Of a DNA stretch of 64,000 nucleotides, positions 1 through 10,034 are shown piece by piece (position 1 is the first letter of the stretch; the number at the start of each line of letters is the position of its first letter). The stretch comes from Marinobacter sp. Lineage in GTDB: Bacteria; Pseudomonadota; Gammaproteobacteria; Pseudomonadales; Oleiphilaceae. The stretch is taken from NCBI GenBank assembly GCA_018402255.1, contig JAGYIS010000010.1:310001-374000 (forward strand). Reading direction: 5' to 3'. Made by a program: the position numbers and the translations under genes. Below the pieces are notes generated by a model, which worked only from the letters and a program-made list of their open reading frames with translations, did not search any database and was not told the DNA's origin.

Positions 1-63
1 GGAATCAGCCAGCGGCTGGCAGATTTACGCTGTTTCCGGCTTTCCAACGACAAAAAGGTGTAG

Positions 64-747
64 TCAGGCCTGACCTGCTGCGGCCATGCACCTGTCTAGC
101 ACCTCCTTGATACTCAAACCCGTAGAATCAATGACTTGCGCATCATCTGCAGGCTTGAGAGGGGCAGCTGAACGATTCATATCACGCTCGTCGCGTACCC
201 GTATCTCTTCTAAAACGGCGTCAATGTTAACACTGACCCCCGCTTCCTTCAACTGATTGTAACGGCGCCTTGCCCGTTCTTCGGCACTGGCGGTCAAAAA
301 AACCTTGACCGGAGCATCCGGGAAAACCACCGTCCCCATGTCGCGACCATCCGCCACCAGACCTGGTAACTGACGGAAATCACGCTGGCGCTGGAGCAAG
401 GCGTCGCGCACCGGCTGCATCACCGCAACCCGTGACGCATTGTTGCCACAGGCCTCTGTGCGAATATCCGTGGTTACATCTTCGCCAGCCAACATCACAC
501 GAACAGGCTGGCCCTCCTCGGTTGGCTCGAACGACACGTCAAGGGTTGCGGCAACCTTCACCAGTTCGGCCTCATCCTCCAGAGAAACGCCTTGGCGAAG
601 CGCGGCCAGCGCCGTCAGTCGATAGAGAGCCCCGCTGTCCAGCAAGTGCCAGCCCAGTTTGCGGGCCAGCATCTGGGTAATCGTACCCTTGCCGGAACCG
701 CCCGGGCCGTCAACAGCAATGACCGGTGCCTGACTATCAACCATCAT
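64..747 (-). CDS. cmk: Cytidylate kinase
   Basis: Phosphorylates CMP and dCMP with ATP in pyrimidine nucleotide salvage, in the cytoplasm. The 227-residue length is normal for bacterial CMP kinase. A P-loop GPGGSGKGT lies near residues 14-22, followed by SGALYR and a [11 protein letters not shown] segment typical of the family. Two consecutive ATG codons overlap the TGA of the upstream tyrA/aroA gene, with AGAAGG just ahead, so translation is probably coupled. In related genomes rpsA follows cmk; here the window ends before it. The first 63 bases of the window are the 3' flank and contain only a CCAGCCGCTGG palindrome. Confidence 0.96.
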   Translation of the reverse strand: MMVDSQAPVIAVDGPGGSGKGTITQMLARKLGWHLLDSGALYRLTALAALRQGVSLEDEAELVKVAATLDVSFEPTEEGQPVRVMLAGEDVTTDIRTEACGNNASRVAVMQPVRDALLQRQRDFRQLPGLVADGRDMGTVVFPDAPVKVFLTASAEERARRRYNQLKEAGVSVNIDAVLEEIRVRDERDMNRSAAPLKPADDAQVIDSTGLSIKEVLDRCMAAAGQA

Positions 748-2981
748 GAAGTGCCTTCTGTACTGATTTGAATACCTGTCTGTTTTGCCAATTCAACGAA
801 ACCGGGGAACGACGTGGCAACGTTTGAGCAATCGTTGATCGTGATCGGACCGGTAGCGCGCAATGACGCCACCGCAAACGACATAGAAATCCGGTGATCT
901 TCGTGGCTTTCAACCGTGCCGCCACCGATGGTCTGGCCACCTTCAATAATAATGCCATCCGGTGTCACCGTGGATTCAACGCCCAGTGCGGCCAGGCCAT
1001 CGGCCATGACCTGAATACGATCGCTTTCTTTGACCCGCAATTCTTCAGCGCCGCGCAACACCGTGCGCCCTTTGGCGCAAGTTGCTGCAATGAACAGCAC
1101 CGGAAACTCATCAATTGCCAGGGGCACCTGATCTTCCGGAATATCAATACCTTGCAAGTCAGCAGAGCGCACTCTCAGGTCAGCAACAGGCTCGCCACCG
1201 ATCACACGTTCGTCCAGCACCTCAATATTGGCACCCATCTGACGGAGGATATTGATCACGCCGACACGGGTCGGGTTCATTCCAACGTGACGCAGCGTCA
1301 GATCGGAATCCGGCGCAATACTGGCAGCGACCATAAAGAATGCAGCCGAGGAGATATCCGCCGGCACATCAATGGCGCAGGCGGTGAGTTTGCCACCACC
1401 ACTAACGCTGGCGGTTGCTCCGTCCCGGTGCACGTGATAGCCGAAGCCCTGCAGCATACGCTCGGTATGGTCCCGGGTAGGCGCCGGTTCCGTTACCGAG
1501 GTCACGCCTTCAGCGTAAAGACCTGCCAGCAACAGGCAGGACTTGACCTGTGCACTGGCCACCGGCATGTCGTAATGGATACCGGTGAGCGCCTGTCCGC
1601 CGCGAATTTTCAGGGGTGGGCGGCCACCATCGGCAGTGTCGATAACCGCACCCATGGCACGGAGCGGGTCCGCTACTCGTCCCATCGGTCTTTTCGACAG
1701 ACTGGCGTCGCCAGTCAGTTCGGAGTCGAAGGGCTGTGCCGCCAGCAAGCCAGAAAACAGCCGCATGGCCGTTCCGGAATTGCCCAGGTAAAGCGGCCCG
1801 CGCGGAGCCTGCAAACCGTTCACACCAACCCCATGAATCCGGACAAAACCGTCATCCGGTCCTTCAATGGTCACACCCATGTCTCGGAATGCCTGCAAGG
1901 TTGCCAGGCTGTCTTCACCCTCGAGAAAGCCTTTCACCTCGGTTACCCCCTCTGCGAGAGCCCCGAGCATAATGGACCGGTGCGACATAGACTTGTCACC
2001 GGGAACCCGGATATCACCACGGACGGAACCGCCGGGCTGCATGTGAAAGATAACCTTTTGATCACTGTTGTTTGTCACGTACGCCTGCCCTGAAAGCATC
2101 TTGGTAAAATGTTCCCGCGCCGCTTTGGCGCGACTGAAAACCCGCAGCAAGGTAGCGCCATCACCGCTGGCGATGGCACCTCTAAGCTGATCCAGATCCT
2201 GAGTAAAATGATCGATCACGCGCAGCACAGCGGCACGATTGGATAGAAAGATATCGTGCCACATCACCGGATCACTGGCGGCAATGCGGGTGAAATCGCG
2301 GAAGCCGCCGGCCGCATATCGGAAGATATCCATGTTCTCGTCTTCACCCGCCAGGGTGTCGACCAGCGAGAAAGCAATCAGGTGCGGAAGGTGACTGGTG
2401 GCCGCAAGCACTTCATCGTGATACGCCACAGACATGGTCAGTACAGTGGCACCCGTCCCTTCCCAAAGCGATGTCAGACGAGCCAGACTGGCCGCATCGG
2501 TATTATCCGCAGGCGTAAGAATCACCTTGTGATTGACGAACAGCTCCGGGTTGGCAGCGCGGATGCCGCTTTTCTCCGAACCCGCAATGGGATGCCCCGG
2601 AATGACCCTGGGAGACACCTCACCAAATACGGCTTCCACATCCCCCACAAAACTGGACTTGGTGCTCCCGACATCCGACAGCACCGCGTCTTTCGCTAAC
2701 CAGGGACGTATCTGCTCAAGGACCGCTCGTGTTGCTCGCACAGGCACGGCCAGAATCACCAGATCGCTGCCACTGACCGCCTGCTGAAGACTGGTTGACG
2801 CTTCGTCAATAATGCCGAGATCGACGCCCAGCGCCAACTCTTCGACCCTCTGATCAAAACCTGTCACGGTCTGCGCCAGGCGGTGCTTACGAATTGCGCT
2901 GGCCAGAGAACCGCCAATCAGACCAAGACCAATGACGGCAACACGCTTGAACGGAGACGGGCAATCGGCCACTTCAGCCAC
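744..2981 (-). CDS. tyrA-aroA: Fused prephenate/cyclohexadienyl dehydrogenase - EPSP synthase
   Basis: Two-domain enzyme. The N-terminal part (about 300 residues) is a TyrA-type dehydrogenase with the NAD fold [10 protein letters not shown] and the [13 protein letters not shown] segment. The C-terminal ~430 residues are 5-enolpyruvylshikimate-3-phosphate synthase, beginning near [10 protein letters not shown] and showing [19 protein letters not shown] and [10 protein letters not shown]. It therefore serves both tyrosine synthesis and the shikimate pathway. This fusion is known in Pseudomonas and related gammaproteobacteria. The open frame extends upstream to 3101 into hisC, but the TyrA homology starts late. 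GTG codons at 2981 and 2972 are the likely starts; GCAGGG at 2980-2985 would serve 2972. It overlaps cmk by 4 bases. Confidence 0.93.
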   Translation of the reverse strand: MAEVADCPSPFKRVAVIGLGLIGGSLASAIRKHRLAQTVTGFDQRVEELALGVDLGIIDEASTSLQQAVSGSDLVILAVPVRATRAVLEQIRPWLAKDAVLSDVGSTKSSFVGDVEAVFGEVSPRVIPGHPIAGSEKSGIRAANPELFVNHKVILTPADNTDAASLARLTSLWEGTGATVLTMSVAYHDEVLAATSHLPHLIAFSLVDTLAGEDENMDIFRYAAGGFRDFTRIAASDPVMWHDIFLSNRAAVLRVIDHFTQDLDQLRGAIASGDGATLLRVFSRAKAAREHFTKMLSGQAYVTNNSDQKVIFHMQPGGSVRGDIRVPGDKSMSHRSIMLGALAEGVTEVKGFLEGEDSLATLQAFRDMGVTIEGPDDGFVRIHGVGVNGLQAPRGPLYLGNSGTAMRLFSGLLAAQPFDSELTGDASLSKRPMGRVADPLRAMGAVIDTADGGRPPLKIRGGQALTGIHYDMPVASAQVKSCLLLAGLYAEGVTSVTEPAPTRDHTERMLQGFGYHVHRDGATASVSGGGKLTACAIDVPADISSAAFFMVAASIAPDSDLTLRHVGMNPTRVGVINILRQMGANIEVLDERVIGGEPVADLRVRSADLQGIDIPEDQVPLAIDEFPVLFIAATCAKGRTVLRGAEELRVKESDRIQVMADGLAALGVESTVTPDGIIIEGGQTIGGGTVESHEDHRISMSFAVASLRATGPITINDCSNVATSFPGFVELAKQTGIQISTEGTS

Positions 2982-4098
2982 CCTGCCCGGCCGCGACCAG
3001 GGATTGCGCCAATGCATCAAGAAAACGTTCGTTTTCCTCCGGCAAGCCAACCGATACCCGCAGGTGGCCGGGCATGCCATAGCCGGCAACAGGACGAACA
3101 ATTACGCCATGAGCGAGCAATGACTGATAGATGCCGGCAGCCTGTTCGCCCACTTCAACCGCAATGAAATTGCCGGCCGAGGGAATATAAGGCAACCCCA
3201 TACGATCAAAACCCTCGGCGAGCTGGCGCAAACCGGCTGCATTGACCTCTCGGGAACGGTTCAGGTAAACCTCATCCCCCAGAACTGCCGTTGCAGCTGC
3301 CAACGCAATCGAGTCGACGTTGAATGGCTGGCGCACCCGGTTCAGCACATCGGCAATGGCCGCAGAACTGATGCTGTAGCCAACCCGCAGTGCGGCCAGG
3401 CCCCAGGCCTTGGAAAAGGTCCGGCAAACGATCAGGTTCGGATAGCGATCAAGCAACTGGATGCCATCGGGGAATTCATCACCGGTCAGGTATTCACAGT
3501 ACGCCTCGTCCAGAACCACCAGCACCTGCTCCGGAATGCGGTCGAGAAATGCTTGAATGGCATCTGCTGTGTGGACTGTACCTGTCGGATTGTTTGGATT
3601 GGCCACAAACACCAGTTTGGTGCGCTCGGTGACCGCTGCGGCCATGGCGTCGAGATCGTGGCCCCAGTCCTTGGCAGGAACGGAAACGCCTTTAGCGCCA
3701 ATGGCCTGGGTGACCAACGGGTAAACGGCAAAGGCATATTGCGAGAACACAACTTCGCTATCAGTATCTGCAAAACAGCGAGTGATCACTTCCAGAACAT
3801 CGTTGGAGCCATTACCGAGAGTGATCTGATTCATGGCCACGCCAAATCGATTGGCCAGAGCCTGCTTCAGATCAAAGCCATTACCGTCCGGGTAAAGACA
3901 CAACTCTTCCAGCGCTTTACGCGCCGCTGCCAGCGCCGTTTCGCTTGGGCCCAACGGGTTTTCGTTACTGGCCAGCTTGATGATCTCTGCAGGGTTCAAC
4001 CCCAATTCTCGAGCAAGTTCCTCAATAGGCTTGCCCGGCTGATACGGAGACAGAGCCTGAACACCTTTTACCGCAAGACTCTGGTAATCCACCGCCAT
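2974..4098 (-). CDS. hisC: Histidinol-phosphate/aromatic aminotransferase
   Basis: PLP-dependent fold-type I aminotransferase of the HisC family, 374 residues from the chosen ATG. Family segments visible: KLASNENPLGPS near the N-terminus, NGSNDVLEVI, ANPNNPTGT, VLDEAYCEY and the lysine segment RTFSKAWGLAALRVGY. A position among phenylalanine and tyrosine genes suggests it also, or mainly, transaminates aromatic precursors, as inferred for hisC2-type copies. The frame is open to 4134, but ATG at 4098 has a strong GGAGGAG 6 bases upstream and gives the normal N-terminus MAVDYQSLAV. The stop overlaps the start region of tyrA/aroA. Confidence 0.93.
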   Translation of the reverse strand: MAVDYQSLAVKGVQALSPYQPGKPIEELARELGLNPAEIIKLASNENPLGPSETALAAARKALEELCLYPDGNGFDLKQALANRFGVAMNQITLGNGSNDVLEVITRCFADTDSEVVFSQYAFAVYPLVTQAIGAKGVSVPAKDWGHDLDAMAAAVTERTKLVFVANPNNPTGTVHTADAIQAFLDRIPEQVLVVLDEAYCEYLTGDEFPDGIQLLDRYPNLIVCRTFSKAWGLAALRVGYSISSAAIADVLNRVRQPFNVDSIALAAATAVLGDEVYLNRSREVNAAGLRQLAEGFDRMGLPYIPSAGNFIAVEVGEQAAGIYQSLLAHGVIVRPVAGYGMPGHLRVSVGLPEENERFLDALAQSLVAAGQGG

Positions 4099-4130
4099 TC
4101 CATTCTCCTCCGGGTCAGATCTGCCTGGAC

Positions 4131-5228
4131 TCAAAGCACACCAATCGGGTATGAGCCCAAACGCTTCAGTTCTACTGCTTCTTCGTCGACTTCTGACAAC
4201 ACCGTCCGCGCCAGCTCATCATCCATGTGCCCCTCAAAATCGATGTAGAACACGTAGGCCCAGGTGCCACTGGGAGATGGCCGGGTTTCGATACGGGTCA
4301 GGCTGATGCCGTGGCGATGAAAAGGTTCCAGCAACTGGTAAAGTGCGCCCGGTTTATTCCGCATCGACACCAGAACAGATGACTTGTCCTGACCACTGGC
4401 CGGCACTTCTTCGCGACCGATAATCAGGAAGCGAGTAGTGTTATCCGGACGATCTTCAATGCTGTTTGCCAGTTTGACCAGTCCATATAGCTCTTGTGCC
4501 ATGTCGCCGGCAATCGCGGCCGTGCCGGGCTCGGCTGCCGCGCGGCGGGCCGCTTCAGCATTACTGGAGACAGTAACTCGCTCAATACCGTAGCGGTGCG
4601 TATCCAGCCACTGACGGCACTGGGCAAACGACTGCTGATGGGAATAGATACGGGTAATTTCCTGGTCTTTGTGCTTGGGCGAAACCAGTAAATGATGATG
4701 TATACGCAACTGCACTTCGCCGCAGATCTTCAGCGGTGAAGACATGAACATGTCCAGAGTATGGTTGACCATGCCCTCTGTGGAATTCTCCACCGGCACG
4801 ACACCATACTGAGCGGCACCGGATTCCACTTCGCGGAATACGGCATCGATGGCAGGCAAGGGAACGCTGATGACAGAATGGCCGAAATGCTTGAGCGCTG
4901 CCGCCTGGGTAAAGGTGCCCACCGGCCCCAGAAAGGCAATGTGCATTGGCTTTTCGAGTGCCAGGCAGGCCGACATAATCTCACGGAACAACCGGGCCAT
5001 TTCCTCAGCCGGCAGTGGGCCGGGATTATTCTCCTTGATACGCCGCAGCACCTGAGCTTCCCGCTCGGGACGATAAAAAAACACGTCCTGCCCGGGATTT
5101 GCCGCCATTTTGACATGAGCCACTTCCTGGGCGCACCGGGCCCGGGCACTGATCAGCGCCATGATCTGCTGATCAAGACTGTCAATCTCATCCCGAAGTT
5201 CGCCCAGGCGGGTCTTCTCGTCTGTCAT
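4131..5228 (-). CDS. pheA: Bifunctional chorismate mutase/prephenate dehydratase (P-protein)
   Basis: Converts chorismate to prephenate and then phenylpyruvate for phenylalanine synthesis. The 365 residues show three domains: AroQ-type chorismate mutase (about 1-90), prephenate dehydratase (about 95-275, with VGTFTQAAA, VVPVENSTEG and the catalytic TTRFLIIG segment) and a C-terminal ACT domain (about 285-360, NKPGALYQLL and RIETRPS), which in this family binds phenylalanine for feedback inhibition. It lies 2 bases after serC on the minus strand and 32 bases before the hisC start, so it is inside the operon. Confidence 0.97.
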   Translation of the reverse strand: MTDEKTRLGELRDEIDSLDQQIMALISARARCAQEVAHVKMAANPGQDVFFYRPEREAQVLRRIKENNPGPLPAEEMARLFREIMSACLALEKPMHIAFLGPVGTFTQAAALKHFGHSVISVPLPAIDAVFREVESGAAQYGVVPVENSTEGMVNHTLDMFMSSPLKICGEVQLRIHHHLLVSPKHKDQEITRIYSHQQSFAQCRQWLDTHRYGIERVTVSSNAEAARRAAAEPGTAAIAGDMAQELYGLVKLANSIEDRPDNTTRFLIIGREEVPASGQDKSSVLVSMRNKPGALYQLLEPFHRHGISLTRIETRPSPSGTWAYVFYIDFEGHMDDELARTVLSEVDEEAVELKRLGSYPIGVL

Positions 5229-5230
5229 GA

Positions 5231-6313
5231 TCAGCCCCGTTCCTTCGCAAATTCCGTCATATACTGGATCAGAGCATCGACACCTGCCTCTGGCATGGCG
5301 TTATAGATGCTGGCCCTCATGCCACCCACTGAACGGTGACCCTGAAGATTGAGCAATCCACGGGCGTCCGCGCCGTTCAGGAAAGCACCGTTCAGGGCGT
5401 CATCCGCCAGTGTGAAGGGTACATTCATCCACGAGCGGAAACGGGGATCGATCGGGTTGGCGTAGAAATCATTGGTATCGATAAAGTCGTATAGCTTCCT
5501 GGCCTTGCGGGCGTTGATCTCGCCCATAGCCGTCACGCCGCCCTGCTCTTTCAGCCACTGGAACACCAGACCCGCAAGGTACCAGGAGTAGGTCGAGGGC
5601 GTGTTATACATAGAGCCGTTTTCAGCCATCACCTGATAGTTCATCATCGTCGGGGTTTCCTTTCGGGCCTTGCCCAAAAGGTCCTTGCGAATGATGACCA
5701 CCACCAGACCGGACGGCCCGATGTTCTTCTGGGCACCGGCATAGATCAGGCCAAACCTGGACACATCCACGGGACGGGACAGCATGTTGGACGACATATC
5801 CGCTACCAGCGGCACACTGCCGCTGTCCGGAACAAAGTCATATTCCAGGCCGCCGATGGTTTCATTCGGCGTGTAATGCAGATAGGCGGCATCGGCATGG
5901 GTATTCCAGGCCGACTGGTCCGGAATCGTCGTAAAACCGCTGTCTTCCGAGCTGGCCACCACATTAACGCCACCGTAGCGCTTGGCTTCAGCAATCGCCT
6001 TTTTGGACCAGATGCCCGTATTCACATAGTCTGCCGAAGCTTTATCGCCCAGCAGATTCAAAGGAATGGTGGCAAACTGGCTGGACGCACCACCCTGCAT
6101 GAACAGCACGGCATAGTCGTCTGAGACCCCTGCAAGTTCCCGCAGGTCTTTCTCCGCCGTCTCGGCAATAGAGATGAAATCATCGCTACGATGACTCATC
6201 TCCATCACCGACATGCCCGTGCCACGCCAGTCCAGCATCTCGTCCCGCGCCTGCTTCAGCACGGCCTCTGGCAAGGTGGCCGGGCCGGCACAGAAATTAA
6301 ACGCTCTGCTCAT
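5231..6313 (-). CDS. serC: Phosphoserine aminotransferase
   Basis: PLP enzyme converting 3-phosphohydroxypyruvate and glutamate to phosphoserine; it also acts in pyridoxal phosphate synthesis. The 360-residue length is standard. [15 protein letters not shown] at the N-terminus and the lysine segment [13 protein letters not shown] are diagnostic, as are MQGGASSQF and the C-terminal [17 protein letters not shown]. The ATG overlaps the gyrA stop by 4 bases, so the gene is probably translated from a gyrA-containing message. Confidence 0.97.
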   Translation of the reverse strand: MSRAFNFCAGPATLPEAVLKQARDEMLDWRGTGMSVMEMSHRSDDFISIAETAEKDLRELAGVSDDYAVLFMQGGASSQFATIPLNLLGDKASADYVNTGIWSKKAIAEAKRYGGVNVVASSEDSGFTTIPDQSAWNTHADAAYLHYTPNETIGGLEYDFVPDSGSVPLVADMSSNMLSRPVDVSRFGLIYAGAQKNIGPSGLVVVIIRKDLLGKARKETPTMMNYQVMAENGSMYNTPSTYSWYLAGLVFQWLKEQGGVTAMGEINARKARKLYDFIDTNDFYANPIDPRFRSWMNVPFTLADDALNGAFLNGADARGLLNLQGHRSVGGMRASIYNAMPEAGVDALIQYMTEFAKERG

Positions 6314-8913
6314 TCTTCCGTGTCCTCGCCTTCTGCGCCTGCGTCTGCATCCAAGTCTGCACCCGCATCCACGCTGTCATCATCAGATTCAGCGATACGC
6401 TCAACTCCCACCAGTCGCTCATCTTCCTGAGCCAGACGAATCAGGCGCACGCCCTGAGTGTTCCGGCTGAGCACAGACACTTCGTCTGTCCGGGTCCGCA
6501 CCAGCGTGCCTTTGTCCGAGATCAACATCATCTCGTCGCCTTCAAACAACTGCAGCGCCGTCACCAGGTTACCGTTACGGTCAGAGCACTGCATGGCAAT
6601 AACACCCTGGCTACCACGACTGTAGGCCGGGAACTCGTCAATCGCGGTGCGCTTACCGTAACCATGTTCGCTGGCCGTCAGAATGACACCACCGTCCTGC
6701 GGAATAATCAGCGACACCACGTGGTGATCACCCTGCATCTTGATACCGCGAACACCACGAGCCGTCCGGCTCATGGGCCTCACCTGATCTTCCTTGAAGC
6801 GCACGGCTTTACCGGCCGTGGAGAACAGCATGATTTCAGCGTTACCATCTGTGATGGCAGCACCGATCAGGGTATCGCCTTCGTCCAGGTTCAGAGCGAT
6901 CAAACCACTGCTGCGCGGGCGGGAAAAGTTCGGCAGCGGGGTCTTCTTCACCACGCCTGCCGACGTTGCCATCAGCACAAACTGGTCCTCCGGGTAATCC
7001 CGAACCGGCAGAAAGGTGGTGATCCGCTCGTCCTCGTCCAATGGCAGAATATTGACCATCGGGCGACCGCGGGAACCACGGCTACCGCGCGGGATCTCAA
7101 ACACTCTCAGCCAGTAAACCTTACCCTTGTTCGAGAAACACAAAATGGTGTCATGGGAATTGGCCACCAACAGCTTTTCAATGAAGTCTTCATCTTTCAT
7201 GGCCGTCGCGGCTTTACCACGACCACCACGACGCTGGGCCTGATAGTCTTCAACGGCCTGAGTCTTGGCGTAACCACTGTGAGAAATGGTCACCACCAGA
7301 TCTTCTTCGTCGATCAGGTCAGCAATGGTCAGATCACGCTGGGAGCTGGTGATTTCTGTGCGGCGCACATCGCCAAACTCGGTCACCACAGCTTGCAGTT
7401 CTTCACGAATCACCTGCATCAAGCGGTCAGGATCTCCCAGAATTTCAAGCAGACCGGCAATCTTCTCGAGAATGTCTTTGTACTCGTTCTGGAGCTTTTC
7501 GGTTTCCAGACCGGTCAGGCGGTGCAGGCGCATATCCAGGATCGCCTGGGTTTGCTCAGGCGACATGTAATACAGGCCATCCCGCAAACCAAAGATTTCC
7601 GGCAGATCGTCCGGGCGGCAGGCGTCTTCACCGGCACGCTCCAGCATCGCCAGGACATTGCCCGGCGCCCAGCCTTTCGCCATCAGCTTTTCTTTGGCCT
7701 CAACCGAAGTCGGCGAAGACTTGATCAGCTCAATCATCTCGTCGATGTTGGCCAGTGCAACGGTCAAACCTTCAAGGATGTGCCCACGCTCCCGGGCCTT
7801 GCGGAGCTCATAGATGGTCCGGCGGGTCACCACTTCACGGCGGTGACGTACGAACGCGTCGAGCATTTCCTTCAGGTTGAGAATCCTCGGCTCGCCGTTG
7901 ATCAGCGCCACCATGTTGATACCAAACACGGTCTGCAGCTGGGTCTGGGCGAACAGGTTGTTGACCACAACTTCCGGGTTTTCACCACGGCGCAGCTCGA
8001 TCACTACCCGAATACCTTCTTTGTTCGACTCGTCCCGCAGCTCGGTAATGCCTTCCAGGCGCTTTTCTTTGACCAACTCGGCGATCTTCTCGATCAGGCG
8101 GGCCTTGTTCAGCTGATACGGCAGTTCGGTGATGATGACGGCATCGCGATTGGTTTTGTCATCATGTTCAATTTCGTGACGGGCACGGATGTAGATACGG
8201 CCGCGGCCCGTGCGATAGGCCTCAACAATACCCGCGCGGCCGTTAATGATGCCGTCGGTCGGGAAATCGGGGCCCGGGATGAACTCCATCAACTCATCGA
8301 TGGTCAGGTCCGGGTTATCAATCAATGCCAGACAACCGTTAACGACTTCCGTCAGGTTGTGGGGCGGAATGTTGGTCGCCATACCAACGGCGATACCCGA
8401 AGAACCGTTCACCAGAAGGTTAGGCACCCGGGTAGGCATAACTTCCGGAATCCGCTCGGTGCCGTCGTAGTTATCAACAAAATCAACGGTTTCTTTGTCC
8501 AGGTCCGCCAGCAGGGAATGGGCGATCTTCTCCATGCGAATTTCGGTGTAACGCATGGCCGCCGCGTTATCACCGTCGATGGAACCGAAGTTACCCTGAC
8601 CATCCACCAACGGATAACGCAGGGAAAACGGCTGAGCCATTCGAACGATGGTGTCGTAGACAGCAGAGTCACCGTGGGGGTGATATTTACCGATAACGTC
8701 ACCCACCACACGGGCAGATTTCTTGTACGCCTTGTTCCAGTCGTTACCCAACTCGGACATGGCGAACAGCACCCGGCGGTGCACCGGCTTGAGGCCGTCG
8801 CGCACATCCGGCAAGGCCCGGCCAACGATAACGCTCATCGCGTAATCGAGGTAGGACTGTTTCAGTTCGTCTTCAATATTGACCGGCAGGATCTCTTTGG
8901 CTAACTCACCCAT
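6310..8913 (-). CDS. gyrA: DNA gyrase subunit A
   Basis: Catalytic breakage-reunion subunit of type II topoisomerase. The 867-residue chain starts [10 protein letters not shown] and matches E. coli numbering through the active site: the quinolone-resistance region [11 protein letters not shown] has Ser83 and Asp87, that is, the susceptible residues, and the catalytic tyrosine is Tyr122 in [11 protein letters not shown] GyrA box QRRGGRGK opens the C-terminal beta-pinwheel. The tail is strongly acidic ([20 protein letters not shown]). It heads the operon that runs through serC and pheA to cmk. The 126-base leader toward purU contains an extended -10-like TGGTATGCT but no convincing -35. Confidence 0.98.
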   Translation of the reverse strand: MGELAKEILPVNIEDELKQSYLDYAMSVIVGRALPDVRDGLKPVHRRVLFAMSELGNDWNKAYKKSARVVGDVIGKYHPHGDSAVYDTIVRMAQPFSLRYPLVDGQGNFGSIDGDNAAAMRYTEIRMEKIAHSLLADLDKETVDFVDNYDGTERIPEVMPTRVPNLLVNGSSGIAVGMATNIPPHNLTEVVNGCLALIDNPDLTIDELMEFIPGPDFPTDGIINGRAGIVEAYRTGRGRIYIRARHEIEHDDKTNRDAVIITELPYQLNKARLIEKIAELVKEKRLEGITELRDESNKEGIRVVIELRRGENPEVVVNNLFAQTQLQTVFGINMVALINGEPRILNLKEMLDAFVRHRREVVTRRTIYELRKARERGHILEGLTVALANIDEMIELIKSSPTSVEAKEKLMAKGWAPGNVLAMLERAGEDACRPDDLPEIFGLRDGLYYMSPEQTQAILDMRLHRLTGLETEKLQNEYKDILEKIAGLLEILGDPDRLMQVIREELQAVVTEFGDVRRTEITSSQRDLTIADLIDEEDLVVTISHSGYAKTQAVEDYQAQRRGGRGKAATAMKDEDFIEKLLVANSHDTILCFSNKGKVYWLRVFEIPRGSRGSRGRPMVNILPLDEDERITTFLPVRDYPEDQFVLMATSAGVVKKTPLPNFSRPRSSGLIALNLDEGDTLIGAAITDGNAEIMLFSTAGKAVRFKEDQVRPMSRTARGVRGIKMQGDHHVVSLIIPQDGGVILTASEHGYGKRTAIDEFPAYSRGSQGVIAMQCSDRNGNLVTALQLFEGDEMMLISDKGTLVRTRTDEVSVLSRNTQGVRLIRLAQEDERLVGVERIAESDDDSVDAGADLDADAGAEGEDTEE

Positions 8914-9039
8914 CGAGAAAGGTTCCTTTGCGTTATCTGGAAGTCGTCCCGGGACCGTTTCCGGGCCCCGTCTTTAGTCATCAACAAGCCGCTCAGCATA
9001 CCACAGTCCAGACCGACCCGGGGCAGCTCTCGCGACACG

Positions 9040-9894
9040 TTAATCAAACACTACGGTCTTGTTTTCGTAGGTAATCACACGGTCTTCAACATGCGACCGC
9101 AAACCCCGCGCCAACACGTTCTTTTCCACGTCTTTGCCCAGGCGCACCATGTCATCAATGGAGTCGCTGTGGCTGATGCGGATCACATCCTGCTCGATGA
9201 TCGGGCCCTCGTCGAGGTCCTGAGTCACGTAGTGGCAGGTGGCGCCGATCAGTTTGACACCGCGGCTGTAGGCCTGGTGATACGGCCGGGCGCCCGCGAA
9301 TGACGGCAAAAAACTGTGATGAATATTGATCACTTTACCGGCGTATTTTTCGCACAGATCGGCCGGCAGGATTTGCATATAACGGGCCAGCACCACAACG
9401 TCGACATCGTACTGGGCCAGCAGATCTTCAATATGACCAAAGGCTTCCGCCTTGTTTTCTTTGCTCACCGGGATATGGTGATAGGGAATGTCGTGCCACT
9501 CCACCATCCGGCGCAGATCGTCGTGATTGGAGATCACCGCGACCATCTCGGCATTCAGCTCTTTGCTGTGCCAGCGGTGCAATAAATCCGCCAGGCAATG
9601 GGATTCTTTGCTGCACATCAACACTACCCGCTTGGGGCGGGCCGAGTCGGCAATATGCCAGCTCATGTTGAATTCGCGAGCGATCGGCTCGAAGGCCGCT
9701 CGAAACTGGTCCAGCCCGAACGGAATCGATTCGGCTTTGATTTCATGACGCATGAAAAACCAGCCAGACTGAGTGTCAGAATGGTGGCTCGCCTCGGTAA
9801 TCCAGCCGTTATAGGTGGACAGAAAATTACTCACCTTGGCAACAATCCCGACCCGATCCGGGCAGGAAATAACAAGACGATAGGTATGCTCCAT
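9040..9894 (-). CDS. purU: Formyltetrahydrofolate deformylase
   Basis: Hydrolyses 10-formyl-THF to formate and THF, balancing one-carbon pools. The 284 residues hold an N-terminal ACT domain (about 5-85, LVISCPDRVGIVAKVSNFL) and a C-terminal formyltransferase-like domain with the catalytic set Asn-His-Asp visible in VINIHHSFLPSF and TQDLDEGPIIEQD. Length and order are canonical. It is transcribed in the same direction as gyrA with a 126-base gap and is divergent from ggt. Confidence 0.96.
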   Translation of the reverse strand: MEHTYRLVISCPDRVGIVAKVSNFLSTYNGWITEASHHSDTQSGWFFMRHEIKAESIPFGLDQFRAAFEPIAREFNMSWHIADSARPKRVVLMCSKESHCLADLLHRWHSKELNAEMVAVISNHDDLRRMVEWHDIPYHHIPVSKENKAEAFGHIEDLLAQYDVDVVVLARYMQILPADLCEKYAGKVINIHHSFLPSFAGARPYHQAYSRGVKLIGATCHYVTQDLDEGPIIEQDVIRISHSDSIDDMVRLGKDVEKNVLARGLRSHVEDRVITYENKTVVFD

Positions 9895-9970
9895 TAAACC
9901 CTTTCCTTAACTTGAATCCGGGAAAGCAGGTGCGACAGGAAACCACAAACGACCGTCTGTGACGAATTGA

Positions 9971-10034
9971 CGTACGCACCGGTAAAAATGACCGGCTATG
10001 ATAGCCTATCTGGCAGCCAGAAACGAGGAATCCG
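9971..10034 (+). promoter_or_regulatory. Possible ggt promoter/leader in the purU-ggt divergent region
   Basis: TATGAT at 9997-10002 resembles a -10 box, 33 bases before the ggt start; no good -35 is at the right distance. Just upstream, CCGGT and ACCGG flank AAAAATG (9979-9995), a short inverted repeat that could be an operator. GAGGA lies 6 bases before the ATG at 10035. Confidence 0.3.

Noticed and set aside
1..63. Start of rpsA after cmk
   Set aside because: Only 63 bases precede cmk; no start codon with ribosome site on the minus strand can be shown.
6664..8904. 746-residue plus-strand open frame opposite gyrA, and similar long frames opposite aroA (894-2093) and the dikinase (46921-48615)
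   Set aside because: These are antisense shadows of strongly conserved genes in GC-rich DNA; their translations are Gln/His-rich with no family pattern.
8914..9039. Terminator or riboswitch in the purU-gyrA gap
   Set aside because: A short CCCGG/CCGGG hairpin exists but has no T-run and no recognised aptamer pattern.
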